From contig CAKZWV010000030.1 in NCBI GenBank assembly GCA_937922005.1, positions 1-13,670 of the forward strand: a stretch of DNA of 13,670 nt. The letters run 5' to 3'. The DNA comes from an uncultured Clostridia bacterium (GTDB lineage Bacteria; Bacillota; Clostridia; Saccharofermentanales; DTU023). Shown here one piece after another: positions 6,409-13,506 of the stretch (the stretch's first letter is position 1; each line of letters starts with the position of its first letter). A program made the position numbers and the translations under genes. A model generated the notes under the pieces. The model had not been told where the DNA came from. It searched no databases and saw nothing but the letters and a program-made list of their open reading frames with translations.

Positions 6409-9400
6409 TTACTCTTCTTCTTGTTCTTCTGCATCTTCCAGGTCATCCTGGGGCAGGTCCTGGAGATCCACATCCAGAAGCTTAGCCTCCCCTGTTTCAT
6501 CCCGGTTGGCATCGTCCTCAAGATCTCCGTCATCTTCAGATACATCTTTCAAGGAACCTAGGTTAGCCAAGAGAGAGTCCTCGTCGACCTCCCCTAAGTC
6601 CCCTAAAATCTCAAGGACTTCTTCATCGTCGTCATCATCGTCATCGTAGGCCGAATCGTCCTGGGAGGGGTGGGCAAAGAGCTCTTCCAGATTCGAATCC
6701 GGATTGAGGTTTCCGTCGCGGAGACTGCGGACCAGTAAGTCAAGACTAGAAAGTTCATGCAAATTTTTGTCCTGCAGGGCAGCCAGGTCAATCTGATCTT
6801 CAGAAGGAGCAAAGAGTGACCCCGTTTCCGTCATGTAGGAGGTCTTCCCCATATCGGTCAGGCGGTTCAGGTCCAAACCAGCAAAGGTGTCGGAACTCGG
6901 CGTCAAAGGACTGCCACCATTATCAAAGGCGTCATCATCGTTTCCGGTCTTACGAATTTCCAGGCGATGGTTGTCCTCAGAATAGATCTGAATATTCAAG
7001 GACATACTCTGGAGTTCCTTGCAAAGGACATTGAAGGCCTCTGGCACACTGGGCCGTGGAGCATTTTTGCCCTTGACAATGGCTTCATAAGTCTGGGTCC
7101 GCCCCTTGATATCATCGGACTTGACAGTCAGAATCTCTTGGAGGGTATGGGCAGCCCCGTAGGCCTCCAAGGCCCAGACTTCCATCTCTCCAAAGCGCTG
7201 GCCGCCAAATTGCGCCTTCCCGCCCAGAGGTTGCTGGGTAACCAGAGCATAAGGACCAATACTTCTGGCGTGAATCTTGTCATCAACTAAGTGGTTGAGC
7301 TTCAGATAATACATGACACCCACGGTAACCTTGTTCTCAAAGGGTTCCCCAGTTTTGCCATCATAAAGGATGGTCTTTCCATCAGGGTCAATTCCATACT
7401 TTTCAAAGCCCAGGTGCAAATCATCCTCGTTCGCCCCGTCAAAGGCTGGGGTTGCCATCTTGATGCCTGCCTTGCGGCCAATCATTCCGAGGTGGACCTC
7501 AAGGAGCTGACCGATGTTCATTCTGGAAGGAATACCCATGGGGTTCAGCAGGATGTCAAGGGGAGTCCCATCTGGCAAGAAGGGCATATCTTCTTCCGGC
7601 AGAATCCGGGAGACAACACCCTTGTTTCCGTGCCGTCCGGCCATCTTATCACCCACAGAGACCTTGCGCTTCTGGGCCACATAGACCCGAACCAGCTTCG
7701 TGACCCCATTTTTTAGTTCATCCCCATTTTCAATGGTAAAGACTTTGACATCAACGATGGTCCCAGATTCCCCGTGGGGGACCCTGGTTGAAGTATCCCG
7801 GACATCCCGGCCCTTATCCCCGAACAAGGTCCGGTAGAGGCGATCTTCAGGAGTCACTTCCGTCTCCCCCTTGGGGGTAACTTTTCCAACTAGAATGTCT
7901 CCTGCTTTGACCTCTGCTCCGATCCGAATGATCCCGCTCGCATCGAGGTTGGCAATACTATCTTCTGAGACATTCGGAATTTCTCGAGTGATTTCTTCCG
8001 CGCCTAGCTTGGTATCCCGGGCTTCGCACTCATATTCCTCAATATGGATAGAGGTATAGACGTCATCTTGGACCAGGCGGGAGCTGATGAGAACGGCGTC
8101 CTCATAGTTATAGCCCTCCCAGGTCATAAAGCCGATCAAGGCATTGCGGCCTAAGGCCAATTCTCCGTGGTCGGTCGTCGGTCCATCGGCAATAATCTGG
8201 CTGGCTGCCACCTTATCCCCTAGGTGGACAATAGGCCGCTGGTTAAAGCAGGTACCTTGGTTGGTCCGCACATACTTATGGATCGTATATTCATCTTTTT
8301 CTCCAGTCTCTGTGGTAATTTCAATAGACGTGGCCGTCAAATCACTCACAATACCGGCCCGGCGAGAGACTGTACAGACCCCAGAATCCTTGGCCGCCCG
8401 GTATTCCATCCCAGTTCCGACAATAGGGGACTCACTGGTAATTAAGGGTACCGCCTGACGCTGCATGTTGGATCCCATGAGGGCCCGAGAAGCGTCGTCG
8501 TTCCCTAAGAAAGGAATCAGGGAGGTAGCTACTGAAATCAACTGCTTAGGCGAGACATCCATGAAGTCCACCTGATCGGGTGGAACTTCCATAAATTGAT
8601 CCCGTAAGCGGCAGGAAATCCTAGGATTGATAAAGTGTCCTTCTTCATCCAAGGGTTCGTTGGCCTGGGCCAAGTAGTATTTATCTTCTTCATCCGCCGT
8701 CATATAGCGGACCTCTTTGGTCACAACCCCCCGCTCTTTATCATAAACCTTATAGGGGGTCGTGATGAAGCCATATTTATTTACCTTAGCGTAGATAGCC
8801 AGAGAGTTAATCAGACCGATGTTCGGTCCTTCAGGGGTCTCAATAGGGCACATCCGGCCGTAGTGGGATGAATGGACGTCCCGGACCTCGAAGTTGGCCC
8901 GGTCCCGAGAAAGACCACCAGGCCCTAAGGCCGACAGACGACGCTTGTGGGTCAACTCCGCCAGGGGGTTAGGCTGGTCAAGGAATTGAGATAACTGGTG
9001 AGATCCAAAAAATTCCTTAATGGCAGAACTAATGGCCCGGGTATTGACAATACTCGTCGCCGTCAATTTCTTATCCCGGTCCAAAGAGGTCAGGCGCTCA
9101 CGGACCTGGCGCTCCAGTTTGGCAAAACCAATACGGACCTGATTTTGTAAGAGTTCTCCAACACTCCGAACCCGTCGGTTCCCCAAGTGGTCGATATCAT
9201 CGGTGGTTCCGATTCCATATTCTAGACCAATGAAGTAAGAAGTCGCCGCCAAGATATCTTCAGTCGTTAGACAGGTCGGCAAAATGGACCTCTTGCTCTC
9301 TTTGAGGCCTAGGGTAACGGCAAAGGCCTCTGGACTCAGCTTGGCCTCGCTCGCTCTCTCACGAAGGGCATCAATCTCCGGCTTATAGACCAGCTCATCA

Positions 9401-10533
9401 ATCCCCAGTTTTTCACAATCAATGGCATCGGCATATTCCGATCCCATGGTGTAGCGAATGTAGGAAATCAGGTCAACCCGAGCATTCCCGACCACCTTGA
9501 TATCCCGCTCCTCTTCCAGGGTCTGGTCACTGCTCAATTTCCGCAAGGGGCGGATGAGGACGGTATTGCGGCCTGTGTTTTGGATCTTCCAAGCCATCTC
9601 CTCATCAATGACCTGTTCTTTCACCCCAATAAAGCTATCATCTCTCTTATCGATGATATCCTCTTTGAGCTTGTGACCGACGATCCGGTTGGCCAGGCTC
9701 AGCTTTTTATTGAGCTTATAAATGCCCACCTTAGCCAGATCATAGCGTTTTCGATCATAGAAAAGATTTTGTAGGTGAGTCCGGGCCCCTTCCACGGTAA
9801 AGACTTCTCCAGGACGGACCTTCTTCAAAAATTCTCTTAAGCCGTCTTCTTCATCCTGACAGCCATCCTTACTCATGGTTTCCTTCAGGCGAGGCTCATC
9901 CCCAAAGATCTGGGAAATCTTGAGATCCGTGCCCAGGCCCATCGCCCGGAGCAGGATGGAGAGGGGGAACTTACGCATCCGGTCCACGCGGACATAGAGA
10001 ATCCCGTTGGCATCACTCTCAAACTCCAGCCAAGCCCCCCGGTTGGGAATCACCTGACCAGCATATATATTAAAATCATTCTTATCTGTGCTGACATCAT
10101 AATAGGCACCGGGGGAGCGCACCAGCTGGCTAATGATGACCCGCTCTGCTCCGTTAATAATGAAGGTTCCAGTATCTGTCATCAAAGGGAAATCTGTGAC
10201 ATAGATCTGCTGAGACTGGACAACCCCATTTTTATGACCAAGGGTCACCTGAAGCTTCATGGGCGACGCATAGTTGGTATCCCTGGCCTTGCACTCGGTA
10301 ATGGACATAATAGGCTTTGTACGGTCAAAAATAGCCTGCTCAAAACGGATTTCTGTTTCCCCTAGCATGTCCGTAATAGGAGAAACATCATCTAATACTT
10401 CTTGGAGCCCCTCCTCCAAGAACCAGTTGTAGCTATCTTTTTGTATGGCGATGAGATCCGGGATATCCAGCACTTCGTCAATCTTGCCAAATGATAGACG
10501 TTGGCTTGTACCGTAAAGAACATTTTTTGCCAT
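6409..10533 (-). CDS. rpoB: DNA-directed RNA polymerase subunit beta, with long acidic C-terminal tail
   Basis: A beta subunit of 1374 residues. The conserved core covers about residues 1-1195. The rifampicin-binding region at about 509-541 reads FGSHQLSQFLDQPNPLAEL then THKRRLSALGPGG. The positions equivalent to E. coli Gln513, Asp516, His526, Arg529 and Ser531 are all wild type, so no rifampicin resistance is predicted. MCPIETPEGPNIGLINSL follows at 561-578, and the nucleotide- and RNA-contacting segments near the C-terminus (GDKMAGRHGNKGVVS, GGKAQFGGQRFGEMEVWALEA) are intact. After the core's last helix (LCKELQSMSLNIQIYSED) comes a 179-residue Asp/Glu-rich tail ending in EEQEEE, so the protein is much longer than the roughly 1200 residues usual in Bacillota. 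A GTG two codons upstream (10539) is possible, but I prefer the ATG at 10533 because AGAAAGG then sits 8 nt away, whereas it would be only 2 nt from the GTG. Confidence 0.98.
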   Translation of the reverse strand: MAKNVLYGTSQRLSFGKIDEVLDIPDLIAIQKDSYNWFLEEGLQEVLDDVSPITDMLGETEIRFEQAIFDRTKPIMSITECKARDTNYASPMKLQVTLGHKNGVVQSQQIYVTDFPLMTDTGTFIINGAERVIISQLVRSPGAYYDVSTDKNDFNIYAGQVIPNRGAWLEFESDANGILYVRVDRMRKFPLSILLRAMGLGTDLKISQIFGDEPRLKETMSKDGCQDEEDGLREFLKKVRPGEVFTVEGARTHLQNLFYDRKRYDLAKVGIYKLNKKLSLANRIVGHKLKEDIIDKRDDSFIGVKEQVIDEEMAWKIQNTGRNTVLIRPLRKLSSDQTLEEERDIKVVGNARVDLISYIRYTMGSEYADAIDCEKLGIDELVYKPEIDALRERASEAKLSPEAFAVTLGLKESKRSILPTCLTTEDILAATSYFIGLEYGIGTTDDIDHLGNRRVRSVGELLQNQVRIGFAKLERQVRERLTSLDRDKKLTATSIVNTRAISSAIKEFFGSHQLSQFLDQPNPLAELTHKRRLSALGPGGLSRDRANFEVRDVHSSHYGRMCPIETPEGPNIGLINSLAIYAKVNKYGFITTPYKVYDKERGVVTKEVRYMTADEEDKYYLAQANEPLDEEGHFINPRISCRLRDQFMEVPPDQVDFMDVSPKQLISVATSLIPFLGNDDASRALMGSNMQRQAVPLITSESPIVGTGMEYRAAKDSGVCTVSRRAGIVSDLTATSIEITTETGEKDEYTIHKYVRTNQGTCFNQRPIVHLGDKVAASQIIADGPTTDHGELALGRNALIGFMTWEGYNYEDAVLISSRLVQDDVYTSIHIEEYECEARDTKLGAEEITREIPNVSEDSIANLDASGIIRIGAEVKAGDILVGKVTPKGETEVTPEDRLYRTLFGDKGRDVRDTSTRVPHGESGTIVDVKVFTIENGDELKNGVTKLVRVYVAQKRKVSVGDKMAGRHGNKGVVSRILPEEDMPFLPDGTPLDILLNPMGIPSRMNIGQLLEVHLGMIGRKAGIKMATPAFDGANEDDLHLGFEKYGIDPDGKTILYDGKTGEPFENKVTVGVMYYLKLNHLVDDKIHARSIGPYALVTQQPLGGKAQFGGQRFGEMEVWALEAYGAAHTLQEILTVKSDDIKGRTQTYEAIVKGKNAPRPSVPEAFNVLCKELQSMSLNIQIYSEDNHRLEIRKTGNDDDAFDNGGSPLTPSSDTFAGLDLNRLTDMGKTSYMTETGSLFAPSEDQIDLAALQDKNLHELSSLDLLVRSLRDGNLNPDSNLEELFAHPSQDDSAYDDDDDDDEEVLEILGDLGEVDEDSLLANLGSLKDVSEDDGDLEDDANRDETGEAKLLDVDLQDLPQDDLEDAEEQEEE
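6412..6948 (-). other. Region of rpoB coding the 179-residue acidic C-terminal extension
   Basis: This segment codes rpoB residues 1196-1374. It begins after the conserved beta C-terminus (HRLEIRK) with TGNDDDAFDN. The first half mixes hydrophobic and charged residues (for example LFAPSEDQIDLAALQDKNL), suggesting some short helices. The second half is nearly all Asp, Glu, Leu and Gly. Seven consecutive Asp codons (GAT and GAC mixed) lie at 6625-6645. No known domain is recognisable. Asp and Glu greatly outnumber Lys and Arg, so the tail should be strongly negative and largely disordered. Confidence 0.9.
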
Positions 10534-10569
10534 TAACACGACCTTTCTTAGCTAGAGGTACCGGGCAGC

Positions 10570-10711
10570 GGCTGTCCGAGCTCTTCCCCTGTACGGGCCT
10601 TTGAATTCTCTCCCTGTATGGACCTGGAAATTTACCCTATACAAGACTTGGATTTCTTCCCCGTACTGGCCTACGTTTGGCCTTCCCACACAGGGCCTTG
10701 AAATTCTTATC
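10570..10711 (-). repeat. Degenerate tandem repeat, about six 24-bp units, in the rpoB leader
   Basis: On the minus strand, units begin near plus-strand positions 10711, 10691, 10666, 10642, 10619 and 10594. The core is GTACRGGGGAAGAAATTC followed by CAAGGCC or similar. The clearest copies start GTACGGGGAAGAAAT (10666), GTATAGGGTAAATTT (10642), ATACAGGGAGAGAAT (10619) and GTACAGGGGAAGAGC (10594). Spacings are 20, 25, 24, 23 and 25 bp. The unit at 10711 fits if about four G residues are missing. The copies are imperfect, which suggests an old duplication kept by selection or drifting. The block ends about 35 bp before the rpoB start codon. Confidence 0.65.
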
Positions 10712-10719
10712 GGCCAACC

Positions 10720-10747
10720 TTGACCTCCAGCAAATATATGTTATAAT
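10720..10747 (+). promoter_or_regulatory. Near-consensus sigma-A promoter directed away from rpoB
   Basis: The plus strand has TTGACC (10720-10725; 5 of 6 to the -35 consensus), a 16-bp spacer and a perfect TATAAT (10742-10747). Transcription would start near 10753-10755 and run rightward towards the 3' end of the foldase gene. It is by far the best promoter match in this gap. Its -10 overlaps the AT-rich zone where the rpoB promoter may also lie, so the two could interfere. A perfect inverted repeat covers the predicted start point. Confidence 0.6.
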
Positions 10748-10751
10748 TTAA

Positions 10752-10776
10752 CCATCGCATTTCACGCAGGCGATGG
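10752..10776. repeat. Perfect 7-bp inverted repeat at the predicted divergent start point
   Basis: CCATCGC (10752-10758) and GCGATGG (10770-10776) are exact reverse complements, separated by 11 bp. The repeat sits right where the plus-strand promoter should start and just upstream of the possible minus-strand -10 elements. It could be a protein binding site affecting both directions, or a stem at the 5' end of an RNA. Confidence 0.6.
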
Positions 10777-11075
10777 CCAAGCCCTTTTCTTTATGCGATC
10801 TTTTCTTTGTGTGATTCTCGTGTCTGATATTTTTGGCGCAAAAAAAATCTAAGAATTAATCTTGGCGAATCTGCCATCATACGGTTGGGTTATGAACTAT
10901 GCGTGACCAATTAATCCTCAGATCCTTATTTTTTAGGGTAAATTCGAGGAAAAGCCCTCTCCTTACTGCCTTCGCGCCTATCGTCTCCTATGTTGATCTT
11001 AGCACTCTGAATATAATGCAATCTTCACCCTACCATATTTTTAACAAATAGTCCAGTCCCCGGGCTATTTTTTTT
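10754..11075 (+). ncRNA. Candidate non-coding RNA divergent from rpoB (about 320 nt)
   Basis: A good plus-strand promoter (TATAAT at 10742-10747) and a strong plus-strand terminator (ending at 11075) bracket about 320 nt. The only ORFs are short, of 19 and 50 codons, and neither has a Shine-Dalgarno site. I checked for landmarks of RNase P RNA, SRP RNA, tmRNA and 6S RNA and did not find a convincing set. Small local stems can be drawn, for example GAGG/CCTC near 10946-10959, but no strong overall fold is evident by eye. It could be an undescribed small RNA, an antisense transcript over the rpoB leader, or a degraded gene remnant. The boundaries are inferred, not observed. Confidence 0.4.
11046..11075 (+). 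terminator. Intrinsic terminator, plus strand
   Basis: A 9-bp stem pairs 11046-11054 (AAATAGTCC) with 11062-11070 (GGGCTATTT), with one G-U pair and a 7-nt loop. The T run from 11068 to 11075 gives eight consecutive U in plus-strand RNA. Read from the minus strand, the stem is followed only by a weak, broken T tract. It therefore acts mainly on plus-strand transcription, although no plus-strand protein gene precedes it. Confidence 0.75.
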
Positions 11076-11110
11076 GCTCTTTTTCCAGATATTCCACCTT
11101 CTTTTCTAGC

Positions 11111-11147
11111 CAACAAAAAAAGACCACCTCCCGGGTCGGAGGTGGTC
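11111..11147 (-). terminator. Intrinsic terminator of the foldase gene
   Basis: A perfect 10-bp GC-rich stem pairs 11122-11131 (GACCACCTCC) with 11138-11147 (GGAGGTGGTC) around a 6-nt loop. On the minus strand it is followed by seven T (11121 down to 11115). It lies about 70 bp after the foldase stop codon and should uncouple that gene from rpoB. Confidence 0.92.
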
Positions 11148-11215
11148 ATGATTTCTGTAAAATCTATATAGAAGCTACATAGAAGATATATTGAATTTCT
11201 ACTTTTTATTCACTT

Positions 11216-13219
11216 CTATTTGCTGGCTTCTTCCGTCTGACTTTCCTTAGGAGCTTCCGTCTCAGCCTCTTTGGTAGATTCTGTAGCGGACTCCTTCGGA
11301 GCCTCCGTGTCAGCAACCTTCTCGGATTGTGTCGCAGCTTCTTCTACTGCACTCGTTCCCATAGCTTCCGCCAAACTCTTGGAGGCTGAAGCGCTAGCCT
11401 TAGAGAGTTCCTCTAACTCAGCAGGGCTGGCAAGAGGCAAGGCCTTTGAAATTCCTTCCTTGACTTCTACTTTCATCGAAGACTCAATTTCCTTCTGCAA
11501 GTTTTCCGTATACTCGGTCTTCAGGTAATTCTTAGCCTTCATCTTCCAGACTTCTTCGCTAAAGCCCTTGAAGTAAATGAGGTGGTAGCCAACCTTAGTC
11601 TTCACAATGGCTACATCTCCCGGCTTACGGGCTGGATCTAAGCAGTACTCTTCATACTCTTCCAGGAATTGTCCCTTCGTAATATTGAGATACTCACCAC
11701 CGTTTTGGGCTTGGAGGTTGCCAGGATCTTCACTGTACTCGTTAGCCAGCTTGGCAAAGGCCTCTTCGGTCTTCTCCCCAGCTTCATACTCAGCCAAGAT
11801 CTTCTCCGCTTTTTCCTTAGCTTCTTTATCCCGCTCTTCAGGTGTCTTCTTAGGCTCTTCGCCCTCTTTCTTCTCGTCTTCGCCAGGGGCGGGAGCAGGC
11901 TCATCCTGGTGGTTCTGAATCAAGATATGCCGAGAGTTATAAGGCTTCTCTGTAGGTTGGTAGCGCTCCATAAACATGGCGACGATATAAGAGGAACCCG
12001 TATCAAAAAGCTTCACATCTCCAGCCTTGCGTTCCGGTGAATATAGCCACTCAGCCAGATCCGGGCTCATGTAAGCCTTGGGCACCCCATCCATGAGGGT
12101 TGGATCCTTGGAAGCTACAAAGTGCTCTTTCTGGGTCTGCGGCAAATACTCCTCTGCCGTTTTCTTAAAATCTTCTTCTGACTTTCCTTCAACCTTCGCA
12201 AGAACTTCTTCCGCCAGCTTCTTCGCCTTGGCCAGAGCATCTTTTTCTTCTTGCTCTGCCTTTTCAGCTTTAGCCTTCTTTTCTTCCTCCGTCAACTCCT
12301 TCTCAGCTTCCGTAGGATCGGTCGTAGGCTCTTCCTTAGCTGGCTCCTTCATATCGGCTGCAGAGACGGAAAAGCGACGGAACTTCACCTGATCGATCTC
12401 ATCCTTATTCTCTTCATACTTTTTCTGAACTTCTTCATCCGTGAAGGTCTTTTCTTCGATCAGATGTTGTTGATAATAGCGGTTGACCAGGAAGGCCCGA
12501 ATCTTCTCCTTCAAGGTTGCCACCGTCATGCCTTTGCCAAAGCCATCCTGAACCACCTGATCCAGGCTCTGTTCCGTCTGGGCAGCCATGTTGGAATATT
12601 GGTCCATGAACTGCTTGAGCACATCATCCACATTTTCCTTAGGCGTAAAGTTATCCTTGGCCACTCCAGCGCTGAGATAGGTTTCTTCCTTGAGAAGCTT
12701 ATAAACCTCATCTAACAAGAGGTCTCTCAAGGTTGCTTCTGGCCGGTCCGGCAGAATATTGGTCTGAGCCAAAAGCTGTCTCCCCTTCAGGGTAAAGAGG
12801 GGGTCCTGGGTCATGCCCATCCCCAAAATACCACCATAGAAGTTGACATCGCTGACCGTATAGGATTTATCATTGACCTTTACAGCCTCCGTCGACTTTT
12901 CCTGGTAACCATTAGAAACATAATACCAGATGGCCAGACCCACCACGACGACAAATAATCCCCCGATGAGCAACCAAGATACCTTGGAACTCTTTTCACG
13001 TAAAGGAGGCTTCTTGGCATTTAAGGCTCCCTGACTCGGGTTAGGCTCTTTTACTTCTTTGATTTTATCTTTCACAGCTTCTTTAACCTGTTCCGTTTTT
13101 TCTTCAACTTCTTCCGCTACTTTCTCACTGACGTCTTGGACGGTTTCACCCACTTTTTCTAGGGCCTTTTCTGCTCCCTCAGCCAGCTGATCGGTTACTT
13201 TTTTTTCATCATTTTCCAT
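11216..13219 (-). CDS. Membrane-anchored parvulin-type peptidyl-prolyl isomerase (foldase)
   Basis: A 667-residue protein predicted to help fold exported proteins outside the membrane, as PrsA does, but not a lipoprotein. Residues 1-58 form a highly charged amphipathic helix or coiled coil on the cytoplasmic side. Residues 80-101 are one transmembrane helix (WLLIGGLFVVVVGLAIWYY), giving an outside C-terminus. Residues about 110-275 look like a SurA/PrsA-type chaperone N-domain. A degenerate first parvulin-like unit (about 278-420) is split by a Lys/Glu-rich helical insert (about 290-345). A clear PpiC domain spans about 428-552: SRHILI, then FAKLANEYSEDPGN, NGGEYLNITKGQF and VKTKVGYHLIYF. The last 70 residues are low complexity, with TEAPKES twice. 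The ATG at 13219 has only a modest AGAG site, and no in-frame alternative is better. It is a single-gene unit between two terminators. Confidence 0.88.
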   Translation of the reverse strand: MENDEKKVTDQLAEGAEKALEKVGETVQDVSEKVAEEVEEKTEQVKEAVKDKIKEVKEPNPSQGALNAKKPPLREKSSKVSWLLIGGLFVVVVGLAIWYYVSNGYQEKSTEAVKVNDKSYTVSDVNFYGGILGMGMTQDPLFTLKGRQLLAQTNILPDRPEATLRDLLLDEVYKLLKEETYLSAGVAKDNFTPKENVDDVLKQFMDQYSNMAAQTEQSLDQVVQDGFGKGMTVATLKEKIRAFLVNRYYQQHLIEEKTFTDEEVQKKYEENKDEIDQVKFRRFSVSAADMKEPAKEEPTTDPTEAEKELTEEEKKAKAEKAEQEEKDALAKAKKLAEEVLAKVEGKSEEDFKKTAEEYLPQTQKEHFVASKDPTLMDGVPKAYMSPDLAEWLYSPERKAGDVKLFDTGSSYIVAMFMERYQPTEKPYNSRHILIQNHQDEPAPAPGEDEKKEGEEPKKTPEERDKEAKEKAEKILAEYEAGEKTEEAFAKLANEYSEDPGNLQAQNGGEYLNITKGQFLEEYEEYCLDPARKPGDVAIVKTKVGYHLIYFKGFSEEVWKMKAKNYLKTEYTENLQKEIESSMKVEVKEGISKALPLASPAELEELSKASASASKSLAEAMGTSAVEEAATQSEKVADTEAPKESATESTKEAETEAPKESQTEEASK

Positions 13220-13335
13220 ATTCTCTTTTTGTACCTACCTTCATTTTCCTTCCTTGGACTCAAGCAAGAGTTAGGGCCAATTTTCCATACCCAGGCGGGA
13301 GGCCATGGGAGAGAGAAAAACTGGCAATCTGCGTT

Positions 13336-13364
13336 ATGATGACATATCTAGTCAGATATTGCAA
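13336..13364 (-). promoter_or_regulatory. Candidate foldase promoter with an inverted repeat in its spacer
   Basis: On the minus strand, TTGCAA (13359-13364) and CATCAT (13336-13341) are 17 bp apart, and TGT directly before the -10 gives an extended -10 motif. Each hexamer matches 4 of 6. The perfect repeat ATATCT-gact-AGATAT (13344-13359) fills almost the whole spacer, a position typical of operators. Transcription would start around 13329, about 110 nt before the foldase start codon. Confidence 0.4.
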
Positions 13365-13425
13365 GCGACTGCCAAAAAGGAAGTCCCTAAACCGCAGCAA
13401 GTAAAAGGGCTAAATATCCCTCTTT

Positions 13426-13448
13426 CCCGGAACTTTGCGGGCTTTTTT
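13426..13448 (+). terminator. Weak terminator-like stem, plus strand
   Basis: CCCG (13426-13429) can pair with CGGG (13438-13441), followed by CTTTTTTG. The stem is only 4 bp with an 8-nt loop, and no plus-strand gene ends here. It may be a weak terminator for antisense transcription or mere chance. Confidence 0.25.
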
Positions 13449-13476
13449 GCGTCCAAACTTTCCTATCTTTACTCAT

Positions 13477-13506
13477 AAAAAGGCTCCAGCTTGCGCCGGA
13501 GCCTTT
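13477..13506 (-). terminator. Intrinsic terminator of the gene ending at 13604
   Basis: A 9-bp stem pairs 13479-13487 (AAAGGCTCC) with 13498-13506 (GGAGCCTTT) around a 10-nt loop. On the minus strand the stem ends in TTTTT (13481 side down to 13477). It lies about 100 bp after the upstream gene's stop codon and closes that transcription unit. Confidence 0.8.

Larger units (their letters stand above)
10534..11215. other. 682-bp gap before rpoB: leader, divergent promoter and terminators
   Basis: No convincing protein gene lies here. Reading from the rpoB side, it holds the rpoB ribosome binding site, a block of degenerate 24-bp tandem repeats, an AT-rich promoter zone around 10720-10760, a 320-nt stretch bounded by a plus-strand promoter and plus-strand terminator, and finally the minus-strand terminator of the foldase gene. 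The rpoB promoter must be in this gap because the foldase unit ends in a strong terminator. The best minus-strand guess is ATGCGA (10755-10760), a 16-bp spacer and TATATT (10733-10738), with TATAAC at 10740-10745 as an alternative -10. The -35 match is poor (3 of 6), so the rpoB promoter is not settled. Confidence 0.7.

Noticed and set aside
5404..6485. Long plus-strand open frames opposite rpoC (162 and 217 codons)
   Set aside because: They are antisense shadows of a highly conserved gene and have arginine/proline-rich or patternless translations.
8911..9009. Possible rifampicin resistance signature in RpoB
   Set aside because: All main resistance positions carry the sensitive residues; only minor lineage changes are seen, such as Pro for the Asn equivalent to E. 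coli 518.
10531..10539. GTG at 10537-10539 as the rpoB start
   Set aside because: The AGAAAGG site would be only 2 nt away; the ATG at 10531-10533 has correct spacing and gives the usual MAKN-type beginning.
10793..10852. 19-codon plus-strand ORF beginning MRSFLCVILVSD
   Set aside because: Hydrophobic and leader-like, but the bases before the ATG are pyrimidine-rich with no ribosome binding site.
10899..11051. 50-codon plus-strand ORF inside the candidate ncRNA (MRDQLILRSLFFRVN...)
   Set aside because: No Shine-Dalgarno site before the ATG, unremarkable composition, and its stop lies inside the terminator stem. I left the region as non-coding, though a small peptide cannot be excluded.
10754..11075. 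RNase P RNA, suggested by GAGGAAAAGCC near 10946
   Set aside because: The match to the RNase P 5' conserved block is partial, and the second conserved block (with its ACAGAA-type sequence) is absent.
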